Positions 1-13,079 of a DNA stretch of 64,000 nucleotides are shown here, one piece after another. Positions within the stretch are counted from its first letter, which is position 1; each line of letters opens with the position of its first letter. The stretch is from Sphingomonas taxi. Its GTDB lineage: Bacteria; Pseudomonadota; Alphaproteobacteria; Sphingomonadales; Sphingomonadaceae. The DNA lies in the NCBI RefSeq assembly GCF_000764535.1, contig NZ_CP009571.1, positions 1 to 64,000 on the forward strand. The letters run 5' to 3'. Made by a program: the position numbers and the translations under genes. The notes under the pieces are model-generated. The model saw nothing but the letters and a program-made list of their open reading frames with translations, ran no database searches and was not told where the DNA came from.

Positions 1-551
<551 letters not shown>

Positions 552-720
552 CGGCGGTAAAGCGCTTCTGGGTTCGTCCCGGGAGAAGAGCTTCCTCCAT
601 TCCAAAGAACATTTGCCGCCGTCCTCATGTCCCTTCATCCTGGAAACACCGCCTGACGGCGGTGCGCCTGAGCTGGCTCACGCCGCCTGCGGCCCTTGTG
701 GTCAGCCGGGCATGTGCGAT

Positions 721-797
<77 letters not shown>

Positions 798-918
798 TCG
801 CGCAGCAGCGAGACGAATTAGCGAGAGCTAATTCGCACGGCTGCAAGTGCGGCCAGCGCAGCACAGCGCGCCATAAGGCGCAGCTTTGCTGCGACTGACG
901 GCACGCGGAGTTTGGTAG

Positions 919-994
919 GGGGCCTTAGCTCAGCTGGGAGAGCGGTTGCTTTGCAAGCATCAGGTCATCGGTTCGATCCCGATAGGCTCCACCA
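919..994 (+). tRNA. tRNA-Ala(TGC) in the 16S-23S spacer
   Basis: A 76-nt cloverleaf with anticodon TGC. The acceptor stem GGGGCCT/AGGCTCC keeps the G3-U70 wobble pair that marks alanine tRNAs, and CCA is encoded. Confidence 0.97.
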
Positions 995-1384
995 CTCCCG
1001 ATATTTTCCAGAGATGAAGACACGAGATCCGCTGTCGCAAGGCAGCGGTATTGGGAGCAAGCCTCCCTCTTTGACATTGTGAATGGGTTCTTAAAATCGA
1101 TGCCGTGATGGTGTCGGTTTGGACAAACGACCGTGAGGGTCGGCCGCGAGGCTGACGCGAGCGAGCGTCTCCAGATCGGCTTCAATCACTAATGGATTGC
1201 GAGACAAGCTGAGCGCGCAAGCGTTCGGTGGAGACGCATATCCGACAATCTGGCTGAGATTATAATCATCCGCACCAAGAGGGTGTCCGTAAAGGACGCC
1301 TGGTAGAACCACGCTGCACTGCTCTGCCGAGTTTCGTGTCGCCGCCCGATGGGCGTCGATCCAGTGTTGTCGTTGGTGGTGTGG
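995..1384 (+). other. Spacer between tRNA-Ala and 23S, with the 5' arm of the 23S processing stem
   Basis: Non-coding spacer of about 390 bases. Bases 1075-1103 (CATTGTGAATGGGTTCTTAA and on) are nearly the reverse complement of 4283-4310 just after 23S. The two arms can therefore form the long stem that loops out precursor 23S for RNase III cutting. Short reading frames here have no coding support. Confidence 0.75.
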
Positions 1385-4187
<2,803 letters not shown>

Positions 4188-4361
4188 CTCACACCATCAA
4201 TGACAATCCTGGGTCACCAGCGAAACGTCAGCGACGGCGTGGATGATACAAGTCGAACGCCAGAACATACCTTCACAAAGGTGCATCGATTTTGAAAACC
4301 CGTCACAATGCAAATTGCGACGGGTTACCCCCAAGCCCGCTTCGCATCCGCCCGCTTCATT

Positions 4362-4477
4362 GCCTGGTGGCTATAGCGTCGGTGTCCCACCCGATCCCAT
4401 CCCGAACTCGGCCGTGAAACCCGACTGCGCCGATGGTACTATCGCTCAAGCGATGGAAGAGTAGGTCGTCGCCAGGC
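4362..4477 (+). rRNA. rrf: 5S ribosomal RNA
   Basis: A 5S rRNA of about 116 nt with terminal helix GCCTGG (4362-4367) pairing with CCAGGC (4472-4477). It contains the typical CCCGATCCCATCCCGAACTC block. Confidence 0.95.
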
Positions 4478-4554
4478 ATTGCAGCCGGCGGATACGAAGC
4501 AACACGCTTAGGGCAAAGAACCCATACACAATTCATCATCCGGTGACGGATGCC

Positions 4555-4583
4555 AACACCCCCGCCCAAACAGCGGGGGCGTT
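4555..4583 (+). terminator. Hairpin between 5S and tRNA-fMet
   Basis: AACACCCCCGC and GCGGGGGCGTT form a strong GC stem with a 7-nt loop and one A-C mismatch. No good U tract follows, so it may be a processing or attenuation hairpin and not a true terminator. The tRNA-fMet gene starts only 16 bases later. Confidence 0.5.
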
Positions 4584-4599
4584 CGCGTCACAACCCTGT

Positions 4600-6294
<1,695 letters not shown>

Positions 6295-6462
6295 TTCACG
6301 TCTCCATCGCGGCGGCTGGAGGTGCCAAGATGAGTCCGCGCGAGATCGCGCGCAAGCAGTCTGGCGAGCGCCAGTGCCGCGGCATGGCGTGCCGATTCGG
6401 GAGTGGAGGGTGGCCGCGCAGGGAGGGGACGGTGTTCCATCCACCAGTCCACAGGAGAAAAG

Positions 6463-6487
6463 CATCGTCCAACCCACGCGCGTGGGT
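6463..6487 (-). promoter_or_regulatory. Repeated palindromic motif, copy 1
   Basis: Contains the perfect 16-bp palindrome ACCCACGCGCGTGGGT (6472-6487), preceded by ATCGTCCA. Copies at 8415-8434 and 46092-46110 share the core and the flanking CGATSCT when read leftward. All three lie upstream of leftward element genes; here that gene is the recombinase. Probably an operator or promoter element of the mobile element. Confidence 0.55.
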
Positions 6488-6555
6488 AAGAAAAATGCGC
6501 GACCGGCAGCCGTCTCCGGGTGCTGGTCGCACCGTGTCACATACTCATGCCGGCG

Positions 6556-8268
6556 TTAATCGCGCGGCTCGCCACCAGGCTCAGTTTTTTCACCGGGGGG
6601 GGGCCACGTCGTGCGGTCGAGCAGTACGCGCCCGTCGTCGGTATGTCGGCGACCCAAACGGACCAGATCCTCGTCGCAGTAATCACGGTCGTGGCCGTCC
6701 ACCCGGTACCGGGCGACCAGACGGCCCTCCGGTCCGCGAAACGCATGCGTCTCGGCAATCGTCATTGCGCCGGCAGTGTCGTACCCGGGTGCGCTAACCC
6801 GCACCCGCTCGCCGGGATGCGCGACCTGCGGCTCAAAGGCCGCCAGTTCGTCTGGCTCGAAGCCGGCACGCCCGCGCTTGCCGAAATAGATGATCGGGGG
6901 TGCCGGCTGCGTGTAGCGAGCGCGATAGTCTCGCAGCGCCGACGTCGCCTCGTCGAGCGCGACGCGGGTGGAGGCTTCACGAGCCTGCCGTTCCGCCCAG
7001 CTTGCGACGCCCGCAGCCGTCTCTCCGTGCGGGTGGACGAAACCGCGGTCGGCCGCGCGCTGCTCGGCCAGGCGACCGCTTGCGGCGACATTGCCTGCGA
7101 CCAGCGTATCGTTGAAGCGGTGCAGATCGACATCCAGCCTCGTGCCGCGATCGAGCGACACGGCGCGGCGCGCGGCATCGCGCACCTGCTCGTGCAGTGC
7201 CTGCGGGCGCAGGTGCGGCTCATCGCCAGCGCTCAGATGCGAAAGACCAGCGTCTTCCAGCGCTCGCGTGGCGCGGTCCTGCGCCACGCCGAGGACCAGC
7301 ACACTCCCGGCCGCAGCGGCGCGGTTGCTTGTCACCGCCCAGTCGACGAGGATCATGCGCGCACTGTCGACGATGGTCGTGGCATGCTCTTTTCCCGCGG
7401 CCATCGCATTGAAGTGACGTCCTGCTGCGGCTGCAAGCCGCCCATGTTCCATGCGCCAGCCATGCTGGCTCAACCCATCGCAGATGTACCGGCTCGTCAA
7501 ATTGACCGCCTGCTCCTCCCAGCTGTTCGCGCGGCTCCGCGACGTCTTCATCGTATCCAGCCTGTACAGCATGGCCTCACCGGCGGGCGTCAGATACTCA
7601 TACATCGATGGCTCGAGCACCCGCTCGAAGTTCCTCTGCGGGAAGACCTTCGTCAGCGCCGCCTGGTCTGCCGCCTCGGCGCGGCGCCACCATTCGCGGT
7701 CGGAATGTGGCGATGGGGCAACGATGCAGCCGGCTTTCACGTCGGCATTGCGGGCAGCGAGGGCCCGCTCGGCTGCGGAATTGCTGTCCGGCAAGCCTGC
7801 TACGCTGGCGAGGTCGCGGTCGAGCGGCGTGTCCCCGTCGAACATCGCCCGCAGCAGCGTCGCCGCTTCCACGCTGTGGCGGACGAAGAAGCCACGCGGG
7901 TCGGTGGTCGTGCCGCGCAGTAGATGTGGCACGCCAAGCGAGATGGCAATGCTGTGCGCGAGGTACGCGCTTTCGATGGTGACCGGTAGCTCGGGGTCGT
8001 CGCGCGCTTCCTCGACCTTCATGCACCATGACGCCAAAACCATACGCGCGCCATCCAGCGTGCTGGCGGCGTGAACCGCGCCGTTGTCGATCTCGCACGC
8101 GATCTCTCTCGCGATGCGTCCCATCAGGCGATAGTCGATGCATTCGTCGTCCTGCGCATCCTCGAAGGCGTTGCACAAATAGGCATAGGCGATGCCCGCT
8201 GCCTTCTTCATGAGCTTCGCCGAAGGAGTCGCCTCGGGCTCGTTGGCGTTGTTGTCGATCGTATTCAT
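6556..8268 (-). CDS. Uncharacterised element-backbone protein
   Basis: A 570-residue protein I do not recognise. The ATG at 8268 is supported by GGAG 8 bases upstream. It is soluble-looking, rich in Ala, Arg and Asp, with no signal peptide or membrane segment. The first 350 residues look helical. The C-terminal 120 residues (from PPIIYFGKRG) look like a small beta-rich domain ending in a proline/glycine tail. That tail is encoded through a run of nine C (nine G on the plus strand, 6595-6603), so small slippage would change the last residues. It lies between two copies of the ACCCACGCGCGTGG motif and directly behind the recombinase, which suggests a role in element maintenance or excision control. 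Confidence 0.75.
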   Translation of the reverse strand: MNTIDNNANEPEATPSAKLMKKAAGIAYAYLCNAFEDAQDDECIDYRLMGRIAREIACEIDNGAVHAASTLDGARMVLASWCMKVEEARDDPELPVTIESAYLAHSIAISLGVPHLLRGTTTDPRGFFVRHSVEAATLLRAMFDGDTPLDRDLASVAGLPDSNSAAERALAARNADVKAGCIVAPSPHSDREWWRRAEAADQAALTKVFPQRNFERVLEPSMYEYLTPAGEAMLYRLDTMKTSRSRANSWEEQAVNLTSRYICDGLSQHGWRMEHGRLAAAAGRHFNAMAAGKEHATTIVDSARMILVDWAVTSNRAAAAGSVLVLGVAQDRATRALEDAGLSHLSAGDEPHLRPQALHEQVRDAARRAVSLDRGTRLDVDLHRFNDTLVAGNVAASGRLAEQRAADRGFVHPHGETAAGVASWAERQAREASTRVALDEATSALRDYRARYTQPAPPIIYFGKRGRAGFEPDELAAFEPQVAHPGERVRVSAPGYDTAGAMTIAETHAFRGPEGRLVARYRVDGHDRDYCDEDLVRLGRRHTDDGRVLLDRTTWPPPGEKTEPGGEPRD

Positions 8269-8414
8269 CGTTCGTCTCCGCTCGTCCACGGAGCCTGACC
8301 CGGCACATGCTGACGATTGATGAATCAGCGCGTCCTCCAAGTTGGCGGCGGCGCGCTCATCGTCGTCGAGCCCGGGTCTCGCAACTCCGAGTTCGCCTTC
8401 GAGCAGAAGAGGAT

Positions 8415-8434
8415 CGTGCAACCCACGCGCGTGG
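8415..8434 (-). promoter_or_regulatory. Repeated palindromic motif, copy 2
   Basis: ATCGTGCAACCCACGCGCGT, continuing GG, matches copy 1 with one mismatch over 22 bases. It lies about 150 bp upstream of the leftward gene starting at 8268. Confidence 0.55.
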
Positions 8435-8498
8435 AAACAAAACTGCCAAAAAATACCAAGCGGCGAAGGCGCAAACCAGAAGGTCTGTTTCCAAGGTT

Positions 8499-8649
8499 GG
8501 TGGAGAGCGGGCTGGCCGCTTTCGGGCGCCTATCAAAGTAAGCGGACGCTCGTTCAGGCGGCGGGGCGGGGGGGGGCGAACGACCGGGTATGGTGGGAAG
8601 CGGCACGGCCGCTTTCGGGGATTGGCAAGCTAAACCGGGCACTCGTTCA
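8499..8649 (+). repeat. Two degenerate tandem units of a GGCCGCTTTCGGG repeat
   Basis: Unit 1 (about 8499-8556) and unit 2 (about 8590-8649) both read GGTGG..AGCGG..GGCCGCTTTCGGG and end in CTCGTTCA. Similar CCGCTTTCGGG...AGCGGAC sequences are, from memory, common non-coding repeats in sphingomonad genomes. No coding role is seen. Confidence 0.5.
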
Positions 8650-8817
8650 TCAAGAGCGCCGTCTCAGCTGAGCACCCTAATTTCGGCTGTTTAACGTCCA
8701 GCGGATGGATCTCGATAGCTACGGCTGGCTTAAGACGAACTCGAGAAGTCAAGCCTGTCGATCGTAAGCAATCTAGAGAATGGATCGATCGCCGTTACGA
8801 TTTCGGCAATCGGTTGA

Positions 8818-9597
8818 TCAGGCCTGCGCCGCGTCGTCGTCAGCTTCGCTCCTGCTGGAAACGAACGCTTGGCTGACCCGGTTCTTCTCGTCGCTGAGCG
8901 CCTGCAACTGTTCCTGATGCTCCTGGTCCGGATTGCCGAGCGCGCGCGTCAGCACCACTGCGATCGCCAGCGCGAAATCTAGGCAGCCGATCAGCATTCG
9001 GTGGGTCTCCCAATGATCCGCGCCATAGAGCCCCGCCAGATTGACGCGGAAATAAGGATCCTCCGGCACGTCCTCCAATATTCGCACATGCCCGATCACC
9101 GACTTGATGTTGGGATGCGCGCCGAAATCGATCGCCGCGTCATAGGCGTCGGCCAGCCATTGCCCGCCACCTGGCTGCTCGCGCTCGACCCACTTCGCGA
9201 CATCGTTGACGGCGCTGCCGAACGCCTTGCGACAGGCCTTTTTGGAGTCCACATCCTTGTGCCGGTCGGTCCAGACCGCGCTCAGCTCGGGATCCTTTGC
9301 GATCAGATAGCCATAGCAGGCGGATTCGAGCGCGGTTCGCAGCACCGGAAAGCACGCCGTAACATGGCCGGTCATCGCCACCCGCACCCCGGCAAGGAAC
9401 AGCATGTAGGCGTTCATCGACAGGACCATCGCCATCGGCCCGACCCCGCCTGCGTCGCGCCACAGCGTCTTGCGGAAATAGCCGTCGAACCCGTGCAGCG
9501 TCTGCAGGATCGGACTGTTCTCCTCGCGCAACGCCGAGGTGATGGCGTCGGTTGTGTCGAAATAGTCGTCTATTGATTCGTTGATTTCGACAATCAT
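8818..9597 (-). CDS. Helical protein, last gene of a defence-like operon
   Basis: A 259-residue protein of unknown function. Its start overlaps the stop of the GHKL-nuclease gene (ATGA at 9594-9597), so translation is probably coupled and the products likely work together. It is mostly helical. A central segment (residues about 75-110, with RTALESACYGYLIAKDPE) recalls helical-bundle families such as DUF5677, but I cannot assign it. The C-terminus is charged and probably disordered. It occurs only as part of this four-gene unit here. Possible roles are an effector, a sensor or an immunity-type partner. Confidence 0.8.
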   Translation of the reverse strand: MIVEINESIDDYFDTTDAITSALREENSPILQTLHGFDGYFRKTLWRDAGGVGPMAMVLSMNAYMLFLAGVRVAMTGHVTACFPVLRTALESACYGYLIAKDPELSAVWTDRHKDVDSKKACRKAFGSAVNDVAKWVEREQPGGGQWLADAYDAAIDFGAHPNIKSVIGHVRILEDVPEDPYFRVNLAGLYGADHWETHRMLIGCLDFALAIAVVLTRALGNPDQEHQEQLQALSDEKNRVSQAFVSSRSEADDDAAQA

Positions 9598-11657
9598 GCG
9601 ACGGGATCGCCATCGTCGTCCACGACCAGCACGCCTTCGAGGAACTTCGCGTGCTTTTCTTGGAGGTATTTGATCGATTGACTTTCGTCGGCAGTGTGCT
9701 GGAGATGCTCCTGGAAGAATTGCAGCCGCGCGCGATTTTCCTCGATCAGCTCGCCCCAGGTCTTGATGCCGACGGTCACATTGCCGCCTCGCATGATCAG
9801 CCGCCGTTCGGGGTCGGGGCCGGTGTCGATCTCGTTACGCGCATAGGCATCATAGTCGTTCGAGACGAGCCAGAAGTGCCAGCGTATCCCCTTTACGCTG
9901 TGGAACCTCTCGTCGGCGAGCACCGCGATAGCGTATTTCTTCGCTTGGGTGATCGCGTCCGCGCCGATCTTGACGCTCGGTGCCTTCAGCTCGACGACCA
10001 TATGCTCCATGTCGTTGGCGCGGTGGCGCCGCGTCACGCGCGAGAACATCAGGTCGATGATGCCGCGCTTCTTGCCGATCACCTTGACCGGATCGTCGAT
10101 CGAGATCGCCGGGTCGAGATGCTGCTTATGACGCTCGAGCACCCGCTTGAGGTCCTGGTCGCTGACCCAGAGATTATATTCCTCGCCGAACACCCAGGTG
10201 TTCTCGGCGAGGATACGGTGCAGCTGGGTTCGCTCTTTGATCCGTCCCTTGGTCTCGGGGTCGAACACGATATTCTCGAGGGCGGCGATGAACTTCAGCC
10301 GGTCGGCAACCGTCTTTGCGGCGGTGATGATCGCCGACAGCGTCGTTTCCTGCAGCAAGGCCGCCAGCTCCTTTTGCTGGCGCGCGGGCAAGTCGAGCAC
10401 TTCCTTCAGTATCATCTGCAGCTCTGCCGGGCCGCGCTCGATCGCGCTTCGCAGCATCCGCAGGTGCAGCGCCTTCGACTTGTCCGAGACCAGTCCGATG
10501 TCGGGGGCAATCTCCTGGACATGGACCGCGACGATGTCGAACATCTGGCGCTCGGCCTTCTCGACCGTCGATTGCGGCTCGCCGCGATAGGGATAGACGT
10601 CGGCCGCCTTCCATTCATCGACGACATTCTGCGCGCGTTCGGCGGCCCGCTCGCGGAAATATGCCTTGATGGCGAACCGCGCTTGGTCGACCGCGCCGTT
10701 AAGCGCAGGGTCCATCTCGGCGAGCGCGATCCGCTCTTCGTTGTGGAGCCGCTCGACATAAGGCGATTTGAGGTAGGCCGAGAAATAGAAGCCCGGCACG
10801 TGGAAGCGGGTCTCGACTTGGTCGAGCGGGAAGCCTTCCGCCGAGCATAAATAGAGGGTGCGCTTGGTGTCGCTGCGCCATTCGATGACGTGGAGCTCGA
10901 CCGGATATTCGGTGCCGTCCTCGGCCGTGATCGGGCCGAGAGTGCGTTTGTGCTGGCTGGCGATCGCGGCCTCGGGATCGAGCCGTTCGCCGCCGATCCG
11001 GATCGCCACGCTGCGATAGTTTATCAGATAGAGCGCGAAGATCTCGGCGAGCTCCTGCAGTCCTTCGGCGCTTTCGAACGCCTTGAAGTCGCGGCGGACG
11101 TCGCCGATCGTGATGATCACTCCGGTCTGCCGCTCCGGCGCGGGAACTTCGGGACTGATCGAGACATCGGTCAGATCGGCGTCGAGCAGGCGGATCTCGA
11201 ACGCCCTGTTGCCGTCTTGTGCCTTATAGCAGACCTTCCACGTCACCGCCTGGCCGAGCGCGAAGGCCTTGTAGCGGCCGCGCCCTTCCTGGCCGTGGAC
11301 CATCCGCCCGGCCTTGCGCGTGCGGCGGGTCAGCCGCTTCCACGATCCGCCGAGATTGCCGAATAGCTGCTTGGCTTCCTCGCGGGGGAATCCCTCGCCA
11401 TTGTCGTAGATCACGATCCGCGACATACCGCGGGCCAGATCGTCGTGCGCGAACTCGACATTGATCGTGCTCGCATCGCCGTCGAGCCCGTTCCAGATCA
11501 GCTCGGCGAGCGCCGGTATCGGCTTCGCGCGGGTCTGCCGCGCTACGAAGTCGTCCTGTACGGCGACCGAAATATGTTCGTTATTGTCCAAGACCCCTCC
11601 CGCTTGCTCTTCATGATCTGGATCGGCAGATCGAACAAGGCGGGTGTCCTCGCTCAT
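9594..11657 (-). CDS. GHKL ATPase fused to a DUF4263 (Shedu-like) nuclease domain
   Basis: A 687-residue two-part protein. The N-terminal third is a GHKL/HSP90-type ATPase: the N box ALAELIWNGLDGDA, the G1 box IYDNGEGFP, and FGNLGGSWK..GRMVHGQEGRGRYKAF for the lid and G2 region. The C-terminal part has the features of Shedu-type PD-(D/E)XK nucleases: LHRILAENTWVFGEEY, then GIIDLMFSR and MVVELKAPSVKIG with the E-x-K pair. A linker of about 300 mixed residues joins them. It overlaps both neighbours by four bases. Shedu proteins are known anti-phage nucleases, and ATPase-nuclease fusions are typical of defence systems. Here an ATP-gated nuclease acting with the REase-HEPN and RusA-like partners is inferred, not shown. 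Confidence 0.85.
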   Translation of the reverse strand: MSEDTRLVRSADPDHEEQAGGVLDNNEHISVAVQDDFVARQTRAKPIPALAELIWNGLDGDASTINVEFAHDDLARGMSRIVIYDNGEGFPREEAKQLFGNLGGSWKRLTRRTRKAGRMVHGQEGRGRYKAFALGQAVTWKVCYKAQDGNRAFEIRLLDADLTDVSISPEVPAPERQTGVIITIGDVRRDFKAFESAEGLQELAEIFALYLINYRSVAIRIGGERLDPEAAIASQHKRTLGPITAEDGTEYPVELHVIEWRSDTKRTLYLCSAEGFPLDQVETRFHVPGFYFSAYLKSPYVERLHNEERIALAEMDPALNGAVDQARFAIKAYFRERAAERAQNVVDEWKAADVYPYRGEPQSTVEKAERQMFDIVAVHVQEIAPDIGLVSDKSKALHLRMLRSAIERGPAELQMILKEVLDLPARQQKELAALLQETTLSAIITAAKTVADRLKFIAALENIVFDPETKGRIKERTQLHRILAENTWVFGEEYNLWVSDQDLKRVLERHKQHLDPAISIDDPVKVIGKKRGIIDLMFSRVTRRHRANDMEHMVVELKAPSVKIGADAITQAKKYAIAVLADERFHSVKGIRWHFWLVSNDYDAYARNEIDTGPDPERRLIMRGGNVTVGIKTWGELIEENRARLQFFQEHLQHTADESQSIKYLQEKHAKFLEGVLVVDDDGDPVA

Positions 11658-12307
11658 ACCTCAGACAGCGCTTCTTCGATGACGTTCGCCAAGGTGTCGA
11701 CGTCCTGCTCCGTGGGTTCCATGGTCAGGTCGCCGTGCACTACGGCATTGCGCAGGAGGATAGCGGAACGCAGGCGGCGCTCCGTTTCCGGCTTGATGCG
11801 GCCCAGCATTGCCAGCCCTTGCAGGACGCTCGCTGGAGTCCGAGGGCGTGCCTCCTGCTCGCCCTCGACGTTCAGAAGCGTTGCTTCAAGGAGAGACCAA
11901 GCGAGCAGGAACGCGGCGCGGCTCTGTCCTTGCGTAATGAGAGCACGGACGTCGGCCAGCTGGCGCCGGATCGCGGGCACGGCTGCCGGTTTGATCGTCA
12001 GTGTCTTGAGCGGATCCTCCGCAGCGTAGGCGACGGCGAACGTCCAATCCGGATGGCCGTCGAACAGGGACCTGATCTGATGCAGGCTGAACTCGCTGGC
12101 CCGGCTTCGGCTCTTCCGGACTTCAATCGCCACGTTCTCCCCCGCCTTCCGCGCGATCGCGTCGGGCACGTATGATTGGAGGAAGTCCGGCAAGCCTTGG
12201 AGGTCGGGCTCCATCTCGAACGAGAAACCCTTCGACTCGTACTGCCGGCGCAGCGAGGCAAGCATATTGAGCTCCTCCTGGCTGGCCTGATGCCGAGCTG
12301 TGTTCAT
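11654..12307 (-). CDS. PD-(D/E)XK nuclease-like plus HEPN-like protein
   Basis: A 217-residue protein. The N-terminal half has a restriction-endonuclease-like core (PDAIARKAGENVAIEVRKSR: D, then E-x-R in place of the more common E-x-K). The C-terminal half is a four-helix segment with LLAWSLLEATLL and RNAVVHGD, an R-x4-H motif typical of HEPN RNases. Its start overlaps the stop of the RusA-like gene (12304-12307) and its stop overlaps the GHKL gene. DNA- and RNA-cleaving modules on one chain point to an abortive-infection or restriction role. The E-x-R variant may mean the nuclease half binds and does not cut. Confidence 0.8.
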   Translation of the reverse strand: MNTARHQASQEELNMLASLRRQYESKGFSFEMEPDLQGLPDFLQSYVPDAIARKAGENVAIEVRKSRSRASEFSLHQIRSLFDGHPDWTFAVAYAAEDPLKTLTIKPAAVPAIRRQLADVRALITQGQSRAAFLLAWSLLEATLLNVEGEQEARPRTPASVLQGLAMLGRIKPETERRLRSAILLRNAVVHGDLTMEPTEQDVDTLANVIEEALSEV

Positions 12308-12777
12308 GCTTGTGTTCTCCAGCTCAGATCGTCGTCGATCCGGATGTATACGACAGGTTGCGGCTCATCGGCGGCCGAGATGGCGTCGAGCGCCGCCGTC
12401 AGCGGAGCTGAGGGCGAGCCGAACGACCATGCGGCTTCTGGTTCGAACTTCTGCGAGACCACGCACTCGACCAGCCTGTCGTCCGTATACGCTTGGCCGT
12501 TCAGCGCATCTAGAATGGGCTTCACGATGTTGTCGATGTCGCCGGCCATGGGCGCGGTGGGGAAGTAGAAAATCGTGACCGCCACTGGAGTGTCGTCGAG
12601 CCAGATGAACTCAACGGTTTCCTCGGCCCGTTGTCGGGCGGCTTGGGCGACCATGCCTTTCCACCGTTCCTTCGAAGCGCCGCTCGCCTGAAGGGAGAGC
12701 GGCACAGCCGTCAGGTGGAATTCGAGCGGGAACATGGTCGCACATGTCGTTCCGACGGTTTCCGCGACTTCGGTCAT
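12304..12777 (-). CDS. RusA-like Holliday-junction endonuclease
   Basis: About 157 residues, first gene of the four-gene unit. RusA hallmarks are present: GDIDNIVKPILDALNG (D-x-D-N-x-x-K, as in the RusA metal and catalytic residues) followed by AYTDDRLVE. RusA resolves branched DNA as a homodimer and is usually phage-borne; in this operon it may process DNA for, or sense branched phage DNA with, the ATPase-nuclease. The start is uncertain: ATG at 12777 has only a close GAGG, while a TTG at 12813 has GGAGG 13 bases upstream. Confidence 0.75.
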   Translation of the reverse strand: MTEVAETVGTTCATMFPLEFHLTAVPLSLQASGASKERWKGMVAQAARQRAEETVEFIWLDDTPVAVTIFYFPTAPMAGDIDNIVKPILDALNGQAYTDDRLVECVVSQKFEPEAAWSFGSPSAPLTAALDAISAADEPQPVVYIRIDDDLSWRTQA

Positions 12778-13079
12778 GGCCTCGAATTTGCCAACGGAGC
12801 GTGTCACTTGCAACGCTTTGCGATCGCCTCCGCCGCAGACATGAATGAATGACCGAACCTGAAGGCCGGCAACGGTCTGCGAATGTCTGACTGTGGGTCT
12901 CGTAAGTCGACGGTTCCGGCAATTGCACCGTGAGCCGGACGCTTAGGTTTGGCGATCCGTTCGCTCGAAAGCCGCCATTCGGCAGGCCATCAGCCGGATC
13001 AGTGCCCCGGCAGCGGGTGCTCGGCTTGCAGCAGGCGAACCGTGCGGCGTATGCCACTGCTCCTGGTGGGGGTGAATGG

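Larger units (their letters stand above)
8269..8817. other. Intergenic stretch with motif copy 2 and a degenerate tandem repeat
   Basis: About 550 bases with no convincing gene. It holds the second palindrome copy, a G9 run (8568-8576) and two imperfect repeat units listed separately. Short frames on both strands have poor composition and no start signals. Confidence 0.6.

Noticed and set aside
6520..7923. A 467-codon plus-strand frame opposite the uncharacterised backbone gene
   Set aside because: No ribosome site and poor composition; the minus-strand gene has a good start and balanced protein.
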